From positions 1 to 46,842 of the forward strand of contig NZ_JAQTHX010000004.1 of the NCBI RefSeq assembly GCF_029433335.1: 46,842 nt of DNA. Reading direction: 5' to 3'. Below, piece by piece: positions 1 through 9,279 of the stretch (position 1 is its first letter; every line of letters starts with the position of its first letter). The notes under the pieces were generated by a model. The model ran no database searches, had not been told where the DNA came from, and saw nothing but the letters and a program-made list of their open reading frames with translations. This DNA comes from Bifidobacterium sp. ESL0745. GTDB lineage: Bacteria; Actinomycetota; Actinomycetes; Actinomycetales; Bifidobacteriaceae. Made by a program: the position numbers and the translations under genes.

Positions 1-564
1 CCGCTCCTCCAAGGCATCCGATACCCTGAACCCGACAACTAGACAACGGTGTTGCAACCACCACTAGAAACCGCCAAGCAGAGGAAAAAGCCGGAACACC
101 AAGCATGGCGACGGCAACCACACCGCCGATTATGACGTTTCTCAACTCTGACTTCATCTCAGATCTCCCTCGCTTTACTCACACACAACACCGTGTCGGC
201 AGCATCAAACTAGACAAGCCAGCCGCTGACAAATACAACAATGTAATATGTGATTATAGTAACATAGCAATACAAAAAGAAATCTCTAATAATTCATACT
301 TGAAAAATATTATAATTTAATTATTTATACTAATTTATAATAACAAACGAATGCCGTTCTTCCAAATCGACCACCGGCTAAACCACACAAATCAACAAAA
401 ATCGCCTATTGCTTTTGCACGTTCACATTCTTCGCTCCCAGAGAAAAGACAAACAAGGATAGAAAAGCAAAAATAATAGAAAAGAACGAATGATGTTAAA
501 ACTGAAGAAAAATCCTTCGCCAGCAATTTTGGCATCTTTGATATTGCATTACTACATTCGATGT
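1..564. other. Region without a recognisable gene
   Basis: Bases 1-42 read on the plus strand as an open stretch ending in a TAG and could be the last codons of a gene that lies outside the window, but the stretch is too short to judge. Bases 230-500 are strongly AT-rich compared with the rest of the window. An ATG-started open frame of 71 codons at 105-320 has no plausible ribosome binding site, runs into the AT-rich DNA and ends in a Tyr/Asn/Ile-rich tail; I do not consider it a gene. No tRNA or clear terminator was seen here. Confidence 0.5.
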
Positions 565-723
565 TCGTTCATTGAACCTATCGAAGCTCTGGATGCCGAG
601 CCAGCGTAGCAAATCGGCATCATCTACGCCTCATCGTACGGATACGTTGACTTCATTATCTCTTATCTGCAGCAATGGCTACAGGAGCACGCTGCGACGA
701 TTCTTATGGGCGTGCAGGATTGA
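565..723 (+). pseudogene. Possible gene remnant with an in-frame TAG
   Basis: One plus-strand frame reads as sensible protein on both sides of a TAG codon at 607-609. The part before ends in EALDAEPA; the part after starts QIGIIYASSYGYVDF and continues to a TGA at 721-723. The hydrophobic beta-strand followed by a Ser/Tyr/Gly loop resembles the FMN-binding loop of flavodoxin-like domains, but this is only a visual resemblance. No start codon or ribosome binding site can be assigned. It is best read as the decayed 3' end of a gene; chance open frame is the alternative. Confidence 0.25.
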
Positions 724-774
724 TTGATTCTATCTGATTCTGATTGGTCACGTCAGAAGCAGATATCAAGAGAA

Positions 775-1770
775 CTACGCAAGCACGCCCACATCCGCGG
801 TTTTGACGACGTGGAAGGCGCCATGCTCGTCTTGTACCGTCAGCGAGGCATCGGCGTTGAGCAACAGAGCCTTGCCGGTGAGCGTCGAGCCGTCGGTGAA
901 TTTCGCTTCGACCTGCCGCCCCAGCGTCCAGCACTTGCCTCGCGTCTCCTCCAGCAATTTCGGCAATTCGGATTGCGGATCATCGACAAAAGCCGCCAAA
1001 CGGCGCTTCAGCGAAGTGGCCAGACGCGCGGCCACCATGTCGCGCATCGTGGCCGGATCAGGTAGCGGAGAGTAGAGCAGCTGCAGAGAGCTGGAAATCG
1101 GGGTCGGCAGGCTTTCGCGGGCAATGCCGAGATTGATGCCGATGCCGAACATCACACTGGCAGCAAACTCTTCGGCCTCTCTTCCGCCGTATTCGGCTAT
1201 TTTCAGATTATCCATGCCATCGGGCAATAGAACCACTTCGGTGAGGATACCACCCAGTTTGTGACCATCATAAAAAATATCGTTCGGCCATTTGAGCTCC
1301 AGACCGTGCGACGGGTCAATCGGCTTGGCTCCGCATTTATCCAGCGCGCCGTTCAGGGCGTCGAGGGCCGCGAGCCCGGCAATGATGGTGAACCACCCGT
1401 TGCAATGCGAATCGGTCACCAACCACTCCGGCAAGGCAGTGACATAGGTAACAAGGAACGAGGCGCCACCGGCCTCATCGCTCCATTGCCGCCCAAGGCG
1501 GCCGTGACCGGCGCTCTGCGCGTCAGCACAAAGCGCGACCATGCCCGGCCTGCCCTCGGCATCAATGACATCAAGCTCCCTATTGGCCAGCATTTTCCGC
1601 GCCAGAATATTGGTGGAATCCACGGAGGCGAGCGCCACCAGCTTGTCCACTACCCCGTCGGTTCGTGGCATCTGCGGCGTATGTGCCCCCGCTTTGCGAG
1701 CAAGATCCGCATATTCCTTCTCGACCTGCGCCACGCGTTGCGCAGCCGGAGAATTTCTCTCGTTATTCAT
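775..1770 (-). CDS. birA: Biotin--[acetyl-CoA-carboxylase] ligase
   Basis: Biotin protein ligase of 331 residues. It makes biotinyl-5'-AMP and attaches biotin to the carrier lysine of acyl-CoA carboxylase, so it is needed for fatty acid synthesis. Visible hallmarks are SVDSTN near residue 50, the biotin-binding GHGRLGRQW loop near residue 90, and LKWPNDI, followed by the small C-terminal beta domain. There is no N-terminal helix-turn-helix, so it is the monofunctional type and not a repressor like the E. coli protein. The frame stays open upstream to 2343, but that part overlaps the divergent membrane-protein gene; the ATG at 1770 fits the start of the family. It is divergent from the gene at 1864, with 93 bp between them. 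Confidence 0.93.
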   Translation of the reverse strand: MNNERNSPAAQRVAQVEKEYADLARKAGAHTPQMPRTDGVVDKLVALASVDSTNILARKMLANRELDVIDAEGRPGMVALCADAQSAGHGRLGRQWSDEAGGASFLVTYVTALPEWLVTDSHCNGWFTIIAGLAALDALNGALDKCGAKPIDPSHGLELKWPNDIFYDGHKLGGILTEVVLLPDGMDNLKIAEYGGREAEEFAASVMFGIGINLGIARESLPTPISSSLQLLYSPLPDPATMRDMVAARLATSLKRRLAAFVDDPQSELPKLLEETRGKCWTLGRQVEAKFTDGSTLTGKALLLNADASLTVQDEHGAFHVVKTADVGVLA

Positions 1771-1863
1771 ACATGCCACTGTATGCCAAACCGGCCCAGT
1801 GCGCTTTGTCGGTTCATACAAATCATTCAACAGGATGCCGCGAGGTTGAGATGAGACGATAGA
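1771..1863. promoter_or_regulatory. Divergent promoter region birA / membrane protein
   Basis: These 93 bp separate the two outward-facing start codons and must hold both promoters, unless transcription starts inside the coding regions. I could not assign convincing -35 and -10 boxes by eye. No BirA-type biotin operator was recognised, which fits the lack of a DNA-binding domain in this BirA. Confidence 0.4.
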
Positions 1864-4425
1864 ATGCCGGTTATGAACAATCCCAGCCCTTCGCGCCACT
1901 CGCGTCGCCAACCCAGCGACAGCGAGGCAGATGTACAAGGGCTGGAGAACCGCGATGGTTCGGACAAACATGCATCCGTGAATCCGGCCGACAATGTATC
2001 CGCGTCGGTTGATGAAATCAAAGCCGATACCCCGATGATCGCACATTCCGGCAGGTTTTCTACTTTTCTTTGCTGGGCGTTGGCGGTGGCGGCAAGCCTG
2101 TGGATTGCGCTTTGTACCTCGCTGGGGCCGTTGTACCGACAATATGAAACCAACCCCGGCATCGCCACCATAACAGCGTTTTCCTTCAACAATGCGATGA
2201 TCTTTGCCATCACCTTTGCCATCTGCATGTTGGTCATCATCGAACTGGTCCGTTTCGGCCGAGGACAGCTGCTTATCCCCTACGACTTCGGGCTGCGTGC
2301 CAGATTCGCGGCAGTACGCAACAACCGCCGACACCAAACCCATGAGTCGACGGCGGCCCCCAAAAATGGCGACAACAATGAGATAGACACATCATCAAAT
2401 ACCGCATCAAATAGCCAAACCGGCGGCAAACGGGGCACGAAATTCGACAACGCTCATTGGCTACGCAGCAGGATATGGCAATGGACACGCCGCATGGCTT
2501 CGTCCCTACGTTCGGGAGCGCGCCGCTGCATGATGACCGTCACCGACAAATGGTGGAAAATCGCATTGGTCCTCATCATCGGCTGGCTATGGGTCCCCAT
2601 AACGCTGGTGGCCGCGTTCGGCGCGGATATTCGCAGCCAGTTCCGCGAGTTCAGCTGGGCCTGGAACCAATGGACGGGACTGAAACAACCCTATATCGGC
2701 TTCTTCTCGTTCGTGCCGATGGACATCTATCCCACCGCCCACTACCTGTGGCCCGCCAAACCCACGTATCTGACCGATCAGCACAACATCGTGCTCACGC
2801 TGATCTATGGCGGAGCCGGAACGGTTTCGCGCTACTTCACGGGCTCCAACGACCTGGGTATCGCGGTGCTCGCCTCCGGGCAGCTGCTGTTCGCGGCGTT
2901 CTGCCTGGCGGCCACCGCGAACCGGTTCTTCAACCACCCTTGGCTCAAGCCAAGGCACAGGCTGTTTGCACATGTGTCGGCGATGTCTTCAGAAAACACC
3001 TCAACGAATAAGAAAACTGAACTGACGCCGAAAAAAATAGACACTGCGACTTTTGTCGGTCCTCTTCCCCGTTTCTTCATCCTGCTGTTCTTCCTGATCT
3101 GTCCGCTGGTGCTGTTCTCGACGATAAGCCTCACCAAATCGCCGTTATTCGCGTTCGCATTCGTCTGGTGGTTCGGCGTGGGCTATGAAATACTGTGTAC
3201 CAAAAAAATGCGCCGAAATTCGACACATGGACAATCAGCAACGTCTCTTCACCGCATATCCGACAATTCCGATGACTCCGAACATTCCAACAACGTCGAC
3301 GGCGCAATGATCCACTACAAAAACGGCCCGAACGCAAACCTCGAAGCAAACTCTGCCTACGACAGGGTCATTCTTCACTTGCGCAAACGCACATTCATCG
3401 CGTTGGTTCTTTCGACGTTGGTGATGATGATTTCGGTGAAATACGCGTTGTATATCGTTCTTTTCGAATTCGCGATCGCCCTGTTCGCCGACCGCAGGCG
3501 CTGGAAAACCTACATTATCGGCATGCTGCTGCCGGCACTGCTTTTCGAGGGCGCCGTGGGACTGGCCACCCGCGACGGCGCCATCATCAACGGTGACCCC
3601 ATCGAAAGCCACGGCGTCCAGCTCCAACAGATCGCCCGCGTCGCCGTGCTCAACCCCGACGGCATCCCACAGGACGCAAAGAACAAACTGGCCCCGATCT
3701 TCAACCTCGACCAGATGGCCGAAGCCTACTCCCAGCAGGACGCCGACCCGGTGAAATCATCGGGTATCCAGACCAAACGGGTCAGCTACCGGTGGCGCAC
3801 GGTTTCAAAAGCGGACATGAAAAACTTCAATGCCGCCTGGCTTGAAATCGTCAAAGCCAACCCGCGCATCTGCCTGGACGCGCTGCTGGCAAAAAGCTAC
3901 GGGTATTTCGACATTCTGGACCCACCATACATCGACATGACGTATTACGTTGCCTACGCGGGCACCGCGAACTTCACCGATTGGATCGGCTACTGGTGCG
4001 CCGGTTGGCGCAGGCAGCTCACCGACTGGCTTAAGAACTGGAGTTCGAAGCCCGCGATCGGCTGGCTGATTCACGGCAACACCTTTGTCATCATCACCCT
4101 GCTTTTGGGCGCGGCCGAAGTCATCCTCAGGCGTTGGAAGACGCTGTCCACGCATCTGCCGCTTTTGCTGCTGATGGGTGTTATGATCACCGCACCGGCC
4201 AATAATTTCGAAAGGCACATGCTGCCGTTGGTATTCGTTCTCGGCTTCGTGTTGCTCACCTTCTGGCAGGATTCGCGTGCACAACGCGCGAAGGCACGGA
4301 CGTTACGAAACGGCGTGACCACCAATCATCCGCAAGTAGCCGAGAGCCACGAATCTACTGACACCACGAATAAATTAGACACCACTTGCCCAGCCAAAGC
4401 CAAGACCGCCGGACTAGAATTATAA
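1864..4425 (+). CDS. Large polytopic membrane protein, probably DUF6020 family
   Basis: An 853-residue membrane protein. The first 60 residues or so are hydrophilic (Ser/Asp/Asn-rich), followed by many hydrophobic segments (for example near residues 70-90, 105-125, 230-250, 330-350, 400-420, 510-550 and 740-800). The central motif with PTAHYLWPAKPTYLTDQHN resembles the conserved extracytoplasmic region of DUF6020-type proteins, which look like glycosyltransferase or O-antigen-ligase-like membrane enzymes; the assignment is from memory and not certain. Two low-complexity cytoplasmic inserts (around residues 155-195 and 440-490) are rich in Ser/Asn/Asp/His. The stop TAA at 4423 is followed after two bases by the start of the PucR regulator, so the two are almost certainly co-translated. 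Start could also be the ATG at 1873. Substrate unknown. Confidence 0.7.
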   Translation: MPVMNNPSPSRHSRRQPSDSEADVQGLENRDGSDKHASVNPADNVSASVDEIKADTPMIAHSGRFSTFLCWALAVAASLWIALCTSLGPLYRQYETNPGIATITAFSFNNAMIFAITFAICMLVIIELVRFGRGQLLIPYDFGLRARFAAVRNNRRHQTHESTAAPKNGDNNEIDTSSNTASNSQTGGKRGTKFDNAHWLRSRIWQWTRRMASSLRSGARRCMMTVTDKWWKIALVLIIGWLWVPITLVAAFGADIRSQFREFSWAWNQWTGLKQPYIGFFSFVPMDIYPTAHYLWPAKPTYLTDQHNIVLTLIYGGAGTVSRYFTGSNDLGIAVLASGQLLFAAFCLAATANRFFNHPWLKPRHRLFAHVSAMSSENTSTNKKTELTPKKIDTATFVGPLPRFFILLFFLICPLVLFSTISLTKSPLFAFAFVWWFGVGYEILCTKKMRRNSTHGQSATSLHRISDNSDDSEHSNNVDGAMIHYKNGPNANLEANSAYDRVILHLRKRTFIALVLSTLVMMISVKYALYIVLFEFAIALFADRRRWKTYIIGMLLPALLFEGAVGLATRDGAIINGDPIESHGVQLQQIARVAVLNPDGIPQDAKNKLAPIFNLDQMAEAYSQQDADPVKSSGIQTKRVSYRWRTVSKADMKNFNAAWLEIVKANPRICLDALLAKSYGYFDILDPPYIDMTYYVAYAGTANFTDWIGYWCAGWRRQLTDWLKNWSSKPAIGWLIHGNTFVIITLLLGAAEVILRRWKTLSTHLPLLLLMGVMITAPANNFERHMLPLVFVLGFVLLTFWQDSRAQRAKARTLRNGVTTNHPQVAESHESTDTTNKLDTTCPAKAKTAGLEL

Positions 4426-4427
4426 GT

Positions 4428-5408
4428 ATGAGCATGAACGATACCGACAAAAACGAAGGGGAATCCCGCAAATCCGCCGATTTTCTGGGGCTTGCGCAAT
4501 CGATAGCCGGTATTGCGATGGACAAAAAGCCAAGCGGCGACGACCGTGCGCAATCGGAAAACCCAAGCTGGAATCGGACGCGGCAAATCACCGTCATCGC
4601 GGACAGCCACGACAACAAAAAGACCGCGGCCACGGCAAAGGCGTTCGAAACGCTCGGCAATCGCGGGAACCTCGAGGCCATCGCCTTCGAATGCCTGGTC
4701 AACGGACTGTACGACAAGCGGGTCGTCTCGTTGCTGCATGTGCTGGGCTGGCCGGAAACGTTCAGCTGCTTCGCCATCGGAGGCGTTGGCGCACCCACGT
4801 TCGAAAAGGCGAAATCCGTCATCGTCAAGGGCGCTCACGACCTGGGCAGCGAGTATTGCCTGGTCGGGCGCAGCAACGGCCTGACCATCGGCCTGATTGT
4901 AGTGCAAAGCGCCGCAACCCCTGAAGTGACCTGCACAGCGGTGATGAAAGCGTTCGATACCATAAAACCCGTCTGCCTCGGGCCAACCCGCCGCAATGTC
5001 GCCGGAGCCGCCCGAACGTTGGGCGCCGTGCTTTCGGCATTTCACGTGATGCCGGCGATCCAGCCGTTGCCACGCCCCGCACGCGCCGCGGACATGCTGC
5101 CGGAACGCGCGCTGGTCGGGGACGCGGACGCCATCGACGAGCTTTACCAAACGGTTTATCAAAGCCTAAAAAGCGACAATGAAAACGATCCGACGCTGCA
5201 GACCGTTTCGGCGTTCCTTACTTACGGCGGTTCGCTCGACGCCACCGGCAAGGCGCTGAACGTACACCCAAACACCGTGCGGTACCGCATCAAACGCGCC
5301 GCCGACGCCACCGGCTGGGATGCCAACGATCCGCGGGATGCCTACGTATTGCGCACCGCCATCACCATCGGTGAGATTCGCGATGCCAAAAACGGAGTCA
5401 ACGACTAG
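4428..5408 (+). CDS. PucR-type transcriptional regulator (FasR-like)
   Basis: A 326-residue regulator. The C-terminal 60 residues form the PucR C-terminal helix-turn-helix (TVSAFLTYGGSLDATGKAL then NVHPNTVRYRIKRAAD). The rest matches no domain I can name with certainty. In Streptomyces the fatty-acid-synthesis activator FasR is of this class, and here the gene sits next to birA, whose product activates acetyl-CoA carboxylase; a role in lipid synthesis is therefore plausible but inferred. I chose the ATG at 4428 because it lies two bases after the upstream stop; an in-frame TTG at 4386 would start inside the upstream gene. ATG 4434 is an alternative. It ends in a CTAG shared with the convergent LacI gene. 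Confidence 0.8.
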   Translation: MSMNDTDKNEGESRKSADFLGLAQSIAGIAMDKKPSGDDRAQSENPSWNRTRQITVIADSHDNKKTAATAKAFETLGNRGNLEAIAFECLVNGLYDKRVVSLLHVLGWPETFSCFAIGGVGAPTFEKAKSVIVKGAHDLGSEYCLVGRSNGLTIGLIVVQSAATPEVTCTAVMKAFDTIKPVCLGPTRRNVAGAARTLGAVLSAFHVMPAIQPLPRPARAADMLPERALVGDADAIDELYQTVYQSLKSDNENDPTLQTVSAFLTYGGSLDATGKALNVHPNTVRYRIKRAADATGWDANDPRDAYVLRTAITIGEIRDAKNGVND

Positions 5409-6520
5409 AACCGCGGCACCGGGCCCAGCGAATGACGCTGGATGACCTCGGCGGGTATGAGGCCGGCACCATGGGCATTGGCCACAAAGGTCGTCTCACC
5501 GCCTTCGCCCAAAAGTCGCAGGGCCTCGCGCATCGCCGCGGTGCCAAGCCCCTGAAAATCAGGGCGAACCGTGGTCAGCGGAGGCCACATGTCATTGACA
5601 CCGGTCATATCGTCGAAGCCAACCAAGCTGACATCTTGGGGAATGCGCAAACCATGCTCGTGCAAGGCACGGGCCACGCCGATCGCCTGAGCGTCATTGG
5701 CGGTGACGATGACCGTCGGTTTCTGTGCACCCAGCGAACCAAGGGTTTCCAGCTCATGGTTCATGCGCGCGTAAGCCTCCGAAGAGTCCCAGGAGCTGCA
5801 TTGTATTTCCTTTGATTGAATGCGAAAGGCAACCGAACCTTTGCGCCATCCGAGCAGCCTCGTCGCCGCGTTGCGCCACTGCAGGGGGCCGGCGAAATAA
5901 AGTGCGGACCGGTGGCCGAATCTGGCGATCAGGCGTGCCACGTCGCGCATCGCATCCCAATGGTCGATGCCCACAATCGCGGTGTGCCGCCGTCCCTCGG
6001 CATCCATCAGCCCGCCCGCCCGGCTCATGGAAAGGTTGCCGTGAGTGGACGTGACCAGTACGCGCGCCTTGGATAGCCGGGTACGGCAGGCGTCCGAAAA
6101 CATGATATCGGTGGGGGTCAGGAAGATGAAGGCATCGACGTTCTGCTCTTCGAATGTGCGGCAGATGTTCTCGAATTCCCTTTGTGTGCATCGCGCCTCG
6201 TGCATCATGGAAACCGCCAGAAACATCCCGCGGCTTCGAACGACGGATTCAACGGCGGCAATGGTGGAAACCGTACCTGGAGCGGACAGCCCGCCGGCGA
6301 TAAGCCCCACGGTGCGTGAACGTTTCGAGGCGAGCGTCCTGGCGGAATTGCTTGGCCGATAGCCGAGCATATCAATGGCGCGCTGAACACGGGTGCGCGT
6401 CTCGTCGGAGACTTCGGAAGAATGATTGATGACGCGGGAGACGGTCTGATGGCTGACCCCCGCCATCTCGGCGACTTCGAACATCGACGGCCGCTTCTGC
6501 GGATTGCGTTGAGCGTTCAT
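5405..6520 (-). CDS. LacI-family transcriptional regulator
   Basis: A 371-residue repressor of the LacI/GalR family. The N-terminal DNA-binding domain is clear: MFEVAEMAGVSHQTVSRVIN, then a hinge region with LGYRPSNSARTLASKRS. The remaining 300 residues form the periplasmic-binding-protein-like effector domain, including VSLVGFDD near residue 325. The ATG at 6520 is preceded by GGGAG at a suitable distance; an upstream in-frame codon at 6562 has no such site. No sugar gene is adjacent, so the effector cannot be inferred. Its TAG stop and the TAG stop of the convergent PucR gene overlap in one CTAG, leaving no room for a terminator between them. Confidence 0.93.
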   Translation of the reverse strand: MNAQRNPQKRPSMFEVAEMAGVSHQTVSRVINHSSEVSDETRTRVQRAIDMLGYRPSNSARTLASKRSRTVGLIAGGLSAPGTVSTIAAVESVVRSRGMFLAVSMMHEARCTQREFENICRTFEEQNVDAFIFLTPTDIMFSDACRTRLSKARVLVTSTHGNLSMSRAGGLMDAEGRRHTAIVGIDHWDAMRDVARLIARFGHRSALYFAGPLQWRNAATRLLGWRKGSVAFRIQSKEIQCSSWDSSEAYARMNHELETLGSLGAQKPTVIVTANDAQAIGVARALHEHGLRIPQDVSLVGFDDMTGVNDMWPPLTTVRPDFQGLGTAAMREALRLLGEGGETTFVANAHGAGLIPAEVIQRHSLGPVPRF

Positions 6521-6828
6521 CTCTTGTCTCCCTCGCCAGTTGGAATGCATACTGTGTGGCACATGTCTCGCAGTGAACGCTCACAATTCTACTCAACCGG
6601 CCATATCAGTGGCTTTTCACCATGTCTCGTCTATATTGATTCTTATAGGATAACGGATCGAGACCATGGATTTGTGAATATTTTAGTCACCGAAAATGGC
6701 AAAACACTTCATCACCTATCCCATCACACGTTTTGGCCGCCATCGCGTTATTCATCGGACAGGAAACGACCACGCGCCGAATGGCGACGACCTCCAGAAG
6801 GCAAGGGGCCAATGGCCGCGCAATCGCT
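6521..6828. other. Intergenic, LacI promoter region
   Basis: These 308 bp lie between the start of the LacI gene and the 3' end of rnhB. An AT-rich patch around 6630-6665 holds TATA-like hexamers on the minus strand and probably contains the LacI promoter. No open frame with a ribosome binding site and no perfect long palindrome was found. Confidence 0.35.
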
Positions 6829-7797
6829 TCAGACCAAGTGCCAGCTGACACGATGAAGCGGCGACGGGCCGTATTTCGCAATCGCGGCGCGGTGCGCGGC
6901 CGAACCATAGCCCTTGTTGTGCTGCCACTGATAAGGGGCATATTCCGGATTACCCTGCGAGAGCGCCACCATCAGCCGGTCTCGCGTGACCTTGGCGATG
7001 ACGGAGGCTGCGGAAACGAGTGCGCAGCTTTGGTCGGCCTTCACCTTGGTAGTCACGTTCGGCAGGATCGGAACCGCCGGCGCGTCGAACGTTCCCGCGG
7101 CCTTGGAAATATAATCGTTCGGTCCGTCCAGAATCGCACCGACACGAACCGAAGCGGGTGGCGGGGTCATTGCCGTCGAGGAATTGCCGATTATCTTATC
7201 GCAAGTGGCGGCGATCGATGAAGTAACCGGTGATGGCGCAGCCGCTGAAGCAGTGTGCGAAAGCCTATCGGCGGAAGTAGACGAGGAAGAAGATCGTGGC
7301 AAAACCGAACTGTCATCCGGTGATATTTCTATAGTGCTCCCGGATAAAAATGCATCGTGATTACTTCCAATACCCGTAATACCAAGTTCCCGTTCGAGTT
7401 CGTTAAGTGCGCGCAAAGCCGCGATGCCCAGCGCGTGGCTGATCCCCCACTCGTCGATCTCCTTGTTGCTGGCCTGCCCCACCGCACTGGCGGCGCACCA
7501 CGAACGCAGATCCTCGAACATCGCCTCGCGCTTGTGTTCGGTCAGCAGTTTGGAATCGGCCACGCCGTCCGGCACGTCAAGGCCATCCAGATCACGGGCC
7601 CGCGCTGCGGCCGCGCCGACCATCACCGGACCGGCGAGCGCGCCCCGACCCACCTCGTCAAAGCCGACGATCAGGTCGAATCCTTGACCGGCCAGTTCGC
7701 GTTCCAACTCCAGCGTTGGCGCCACAAAGCGATGGGTGGTCTTGCGCTGTTTGATGTCTGCTTTTCCGTTAGATTTCAATGCCGTTTCCGCATCCAT
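6829..7797 (-). CDS. rnhB: Ribonuclease HII with a low-complexity insertion
   Basis: RNase HII removes the RNA strand of RNA-DNA hybrids and single ribonucleotides in DNA. The N-terminal catalytic motif DEVGRGALAGP is present, as are DSKLL, ILDGPNDYI and the later ADQSCALVSAASVIAKVTRDR, so all acidic active-site residues can be found. The protein has 322 residues, far longer than the usual 200-250: between the helix ending in ERELGITGIG and ILDGP lies an insertion of about 75 residues that is almost only Ser, Thr, Ala and Pro. ATG 7797 has AAAGG at 8 bases; GTG 7803 is too close to it. It follows lepB on the same strand, an order common in Actinobacteria. Confidence 0.93.
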   Translation of the reverse strand: MDAETALKSNGKADIKQRKTTHRFVAPTLELERELAGQGFDLIVGFDEVGRGALAGPVMVGAAAARARDLDGLDVPDGVADSKLLTEHKREAMFEDLRSWCAASAVGQASNKEIDEWGISHALGIAALRALNELERELGITGIGSNHDAFLSGSTIEISPDDSSVLPRSSSSSTSADRLSHTASAAAPSPVTSSIAATCDKIIGNSSTAMTPPPASVRVGAILDGPNDYISKAAGTFDAPAVPILPNVTTKVKADQSCALVSAASVIAKVTRDRLMVALSQGNPEYAPYQWQHNKGYGSAAHRAAIAKYGPSPLHRVSWHLV

Positions 7798-7896
7798 GCG
7801 CACCGCCTTTCAGCAATGACCCGTTGCGCCCAACGGCAATACTGTCATCAATATTTTGATGCGATCTTGATTATTCAGATCGTAATAAAAATTATA

Positions 7897-7919
7897 AAAT
7901 GGCCAAGATTTCGCCATTT
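7897..7919 (-). terminator. Possible terminator after lepB
   Basis: On the minus strand AAATGGC and GCCATTT form a 7-bp stem with a 9-base loop and are followed by an A/T-rich tract with TTTTT. It starts just after the lepB stop at 7922. If it works, rnhB has its own promoter in the AT-rich 7804-7900 stretch. Confidence 0.45.
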
Positions 7920-7921
7920 CG

Positions 7922-8677
7922 TCACGATTGCGATGCCCCGGGTACATTGGCGAAAACCTCGTGGGGCGATTTGAAGACCTTGAGACGGCTGAACGGCCAG
8001 AAAGTCAGCATGGCGACCCCTCTGACATCGCTTATCGGCACGAGTCCGCCGTTGCCGTCATCACCGTGGTACCTGGAATCCTCGGAATTGGAACGGTTGT
8101 CGCCCAACACAAAAACATTGCCAGGCGTCACTTTGGTTTTGAACGCGAAATTGCTGGGTTCGACGCCGGATTTGATATAGGAGGTCTCGTCGATCGCAAC
8201 ACCATTGATAGTGACCGGGGAGCCACCGCCTTTGCATTCCACGACGTCACCGGGCATGCCGATCAGCCGTTTGATGAGGTCATCGGAACCATGGCTGTCG
8301 GTACCGGCAAGCCAGTGGGCGGGGTCTTTGAACACAATGATATCGCCGCGTTTGAGTTTGCTCGCCGATTTGGAAAGACGATTGGTAACCAGCCGGTCGC
8401 CGATCTGGATAGTGTCTTCCATCGATCCGGAAGGAATTGCATAGACCCCAACGACGAACACCCGCAACAATGCGAGAATCAGAATGAAAACGGCAAAGGG
8501 AACCACAAAACTCAGCAAATCATGGAAGCTGAACCCCGGCGATTGGGGATCGGCGTGCTCCGGATTGTCATGAAGGCTGCGCGGCCCAGGGCCGGGGTCC
8601 ACGCCATAATTGGCGACTTCGATGATATGCGAATCCGCTTTGCGTTGCTCTTCGCTTAACCTATCATCCAATGCCAT
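7922..8677 (-). CDS. lepB: Signal peptidase I
   Basis: A 251-residue membrane-anchored leader peptidase that cuts signal peptides of exported proteins. One membrane segment lies at about residues 50-75 (LLSFVVPFAVFILILALL). The catalytic serine is in IPSGSMEDTI right after it; the catalytic lysine is in LIKRLIGMPGD; box E reads GDNRSNSEDSRYHG. The N-terminal 45 residues are cytoplasmic and hydrophilic. ATG 8677 has a strong GGGAGG 4 bases upstream, which is better than the in-frame codon at 8713. It lies between rplS and rnhB, all in one direction. Confidence 0.95.
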   Translation of the reverse strand: MALDDRLSEEQRKADSHIIEVANYGVDPGPGPRSLHDNPEHADPQSPGFSFHDLLSFVVPFAVFILILALLRVFVVGVYAIPSGSMEDTIQIGDRLVTNRLSKSASKLKRGDIIVFKDPAHWLAGTDSHGSDDLIKRLIGMPGDVVECKGGGSPVTINGVAIDETSYIKSGVEPSNFAFKTKVTPGNVFVLGDNRSNSEDSRYHGDDGNGGLVPISDVRGVAMLTFWPFSRLKVFKSPHEVFANVPGASQS

Positions 8678-8845
8678 CACGCCTCCCAAGCCCGCTTGCG
8701 TCGTTTCTTGCACCTACCGGAAACGTAGGCCATAACCGCAAACTATCATAGTAGGTGACACCATACAGAGATGCGGCATATGACAAGGAAATTCGGGTGA
8801 TAGACTAAAAAGTTGGTTAAAATCCGGGAATTCGCATGCATGCAA

Positions 8846-8884
8846 CAAAAAACGGCGGCCGGAGCGTAAAAGTCCGACTGCCGT
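8846..8884 (-). terminator. Terminator after rplS
   Basis: Read on the minus strand, ACGGC-A-GTCGGA pairs with TCCGGC-C-GCCGT around a 9-base loop and is followed directly by TTTTTT. It is a good intrinsic terminator 25 bp after the rplS stop, so lepB (227 bp further on) may be transcribed partly on its own. Confidence 0.8.
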
Positions 8885-8910
8885 ATTGCACATAGCCTTT
8901 AGGCTTGCAT

Positions 8911-9279
8911 TCACGCCTTGGCGCTGTTGTCCTGACGCTCGGTGATACGAGCGGCCTTGCCACGCAAAGCGCGCAGGTAGTAGAGCTTGGCGCGACGAAC
9001 GCGGCCGTGACGCAGCACCTTGACGGAATCGATCACCGGGGAGTGCAGCGGGAAGCGACGCTCCACACCGCAGCCGAAGCTGACCTTGCGGACGACGAAC
9101 GTCTCACGCAGGCCAGCGCCTGAACGTGCGATCACCACGCCGGTGAACGCCTGAAGACGGGAGTTGTTGCCTTCCTGAATCTTGACGTTGACCTCGACGG
9201 TGTCGCCGGGACGGAACTCCGGGATGGAATCCGAGGGCTTCATATGCTTGGCATCAAATGCCTCAATAGCGTTAACCAT
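8911..9279 (-). CDS. rplS: 50S ribosomal protein L19
   Basis: A 122-residue ribosomal protein at the interface of the two subunits. The family core is clear: [16 protein letters not shown] near residue 22, the segment [12 protein letters not shown], then [20 protein letters not shown] and the basic [13 protein letters not shown]. Length is typical for Actinobacteria. It heads the rplS-lepB-rnhB group and has its own terminator. Confidence 0.97.
   Translation of the reverse strand: MVNAIEAFDAKHMKPSDSIPEFRPGDTVEVNVKIQEGNNSRLQAFTGVVIARSGAGLRETFVVRKVSFGCGVERRFPLHSPVIDSVKVLRHGRVRRAKLYYLRALRGKAARITERQDNSAKA

Noticed and set aside
105..320. 71-codon open frame on the plus strand
   Set aside because: No ribosome binding site, odd composition that follows the AT-rich DNA, and no recognisable motif.
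1771..2343. N-terminal extension of birA
   Set aside because: Overlaps the divergent membrane-protein gene and shows no helix-turn-helix or other domain.
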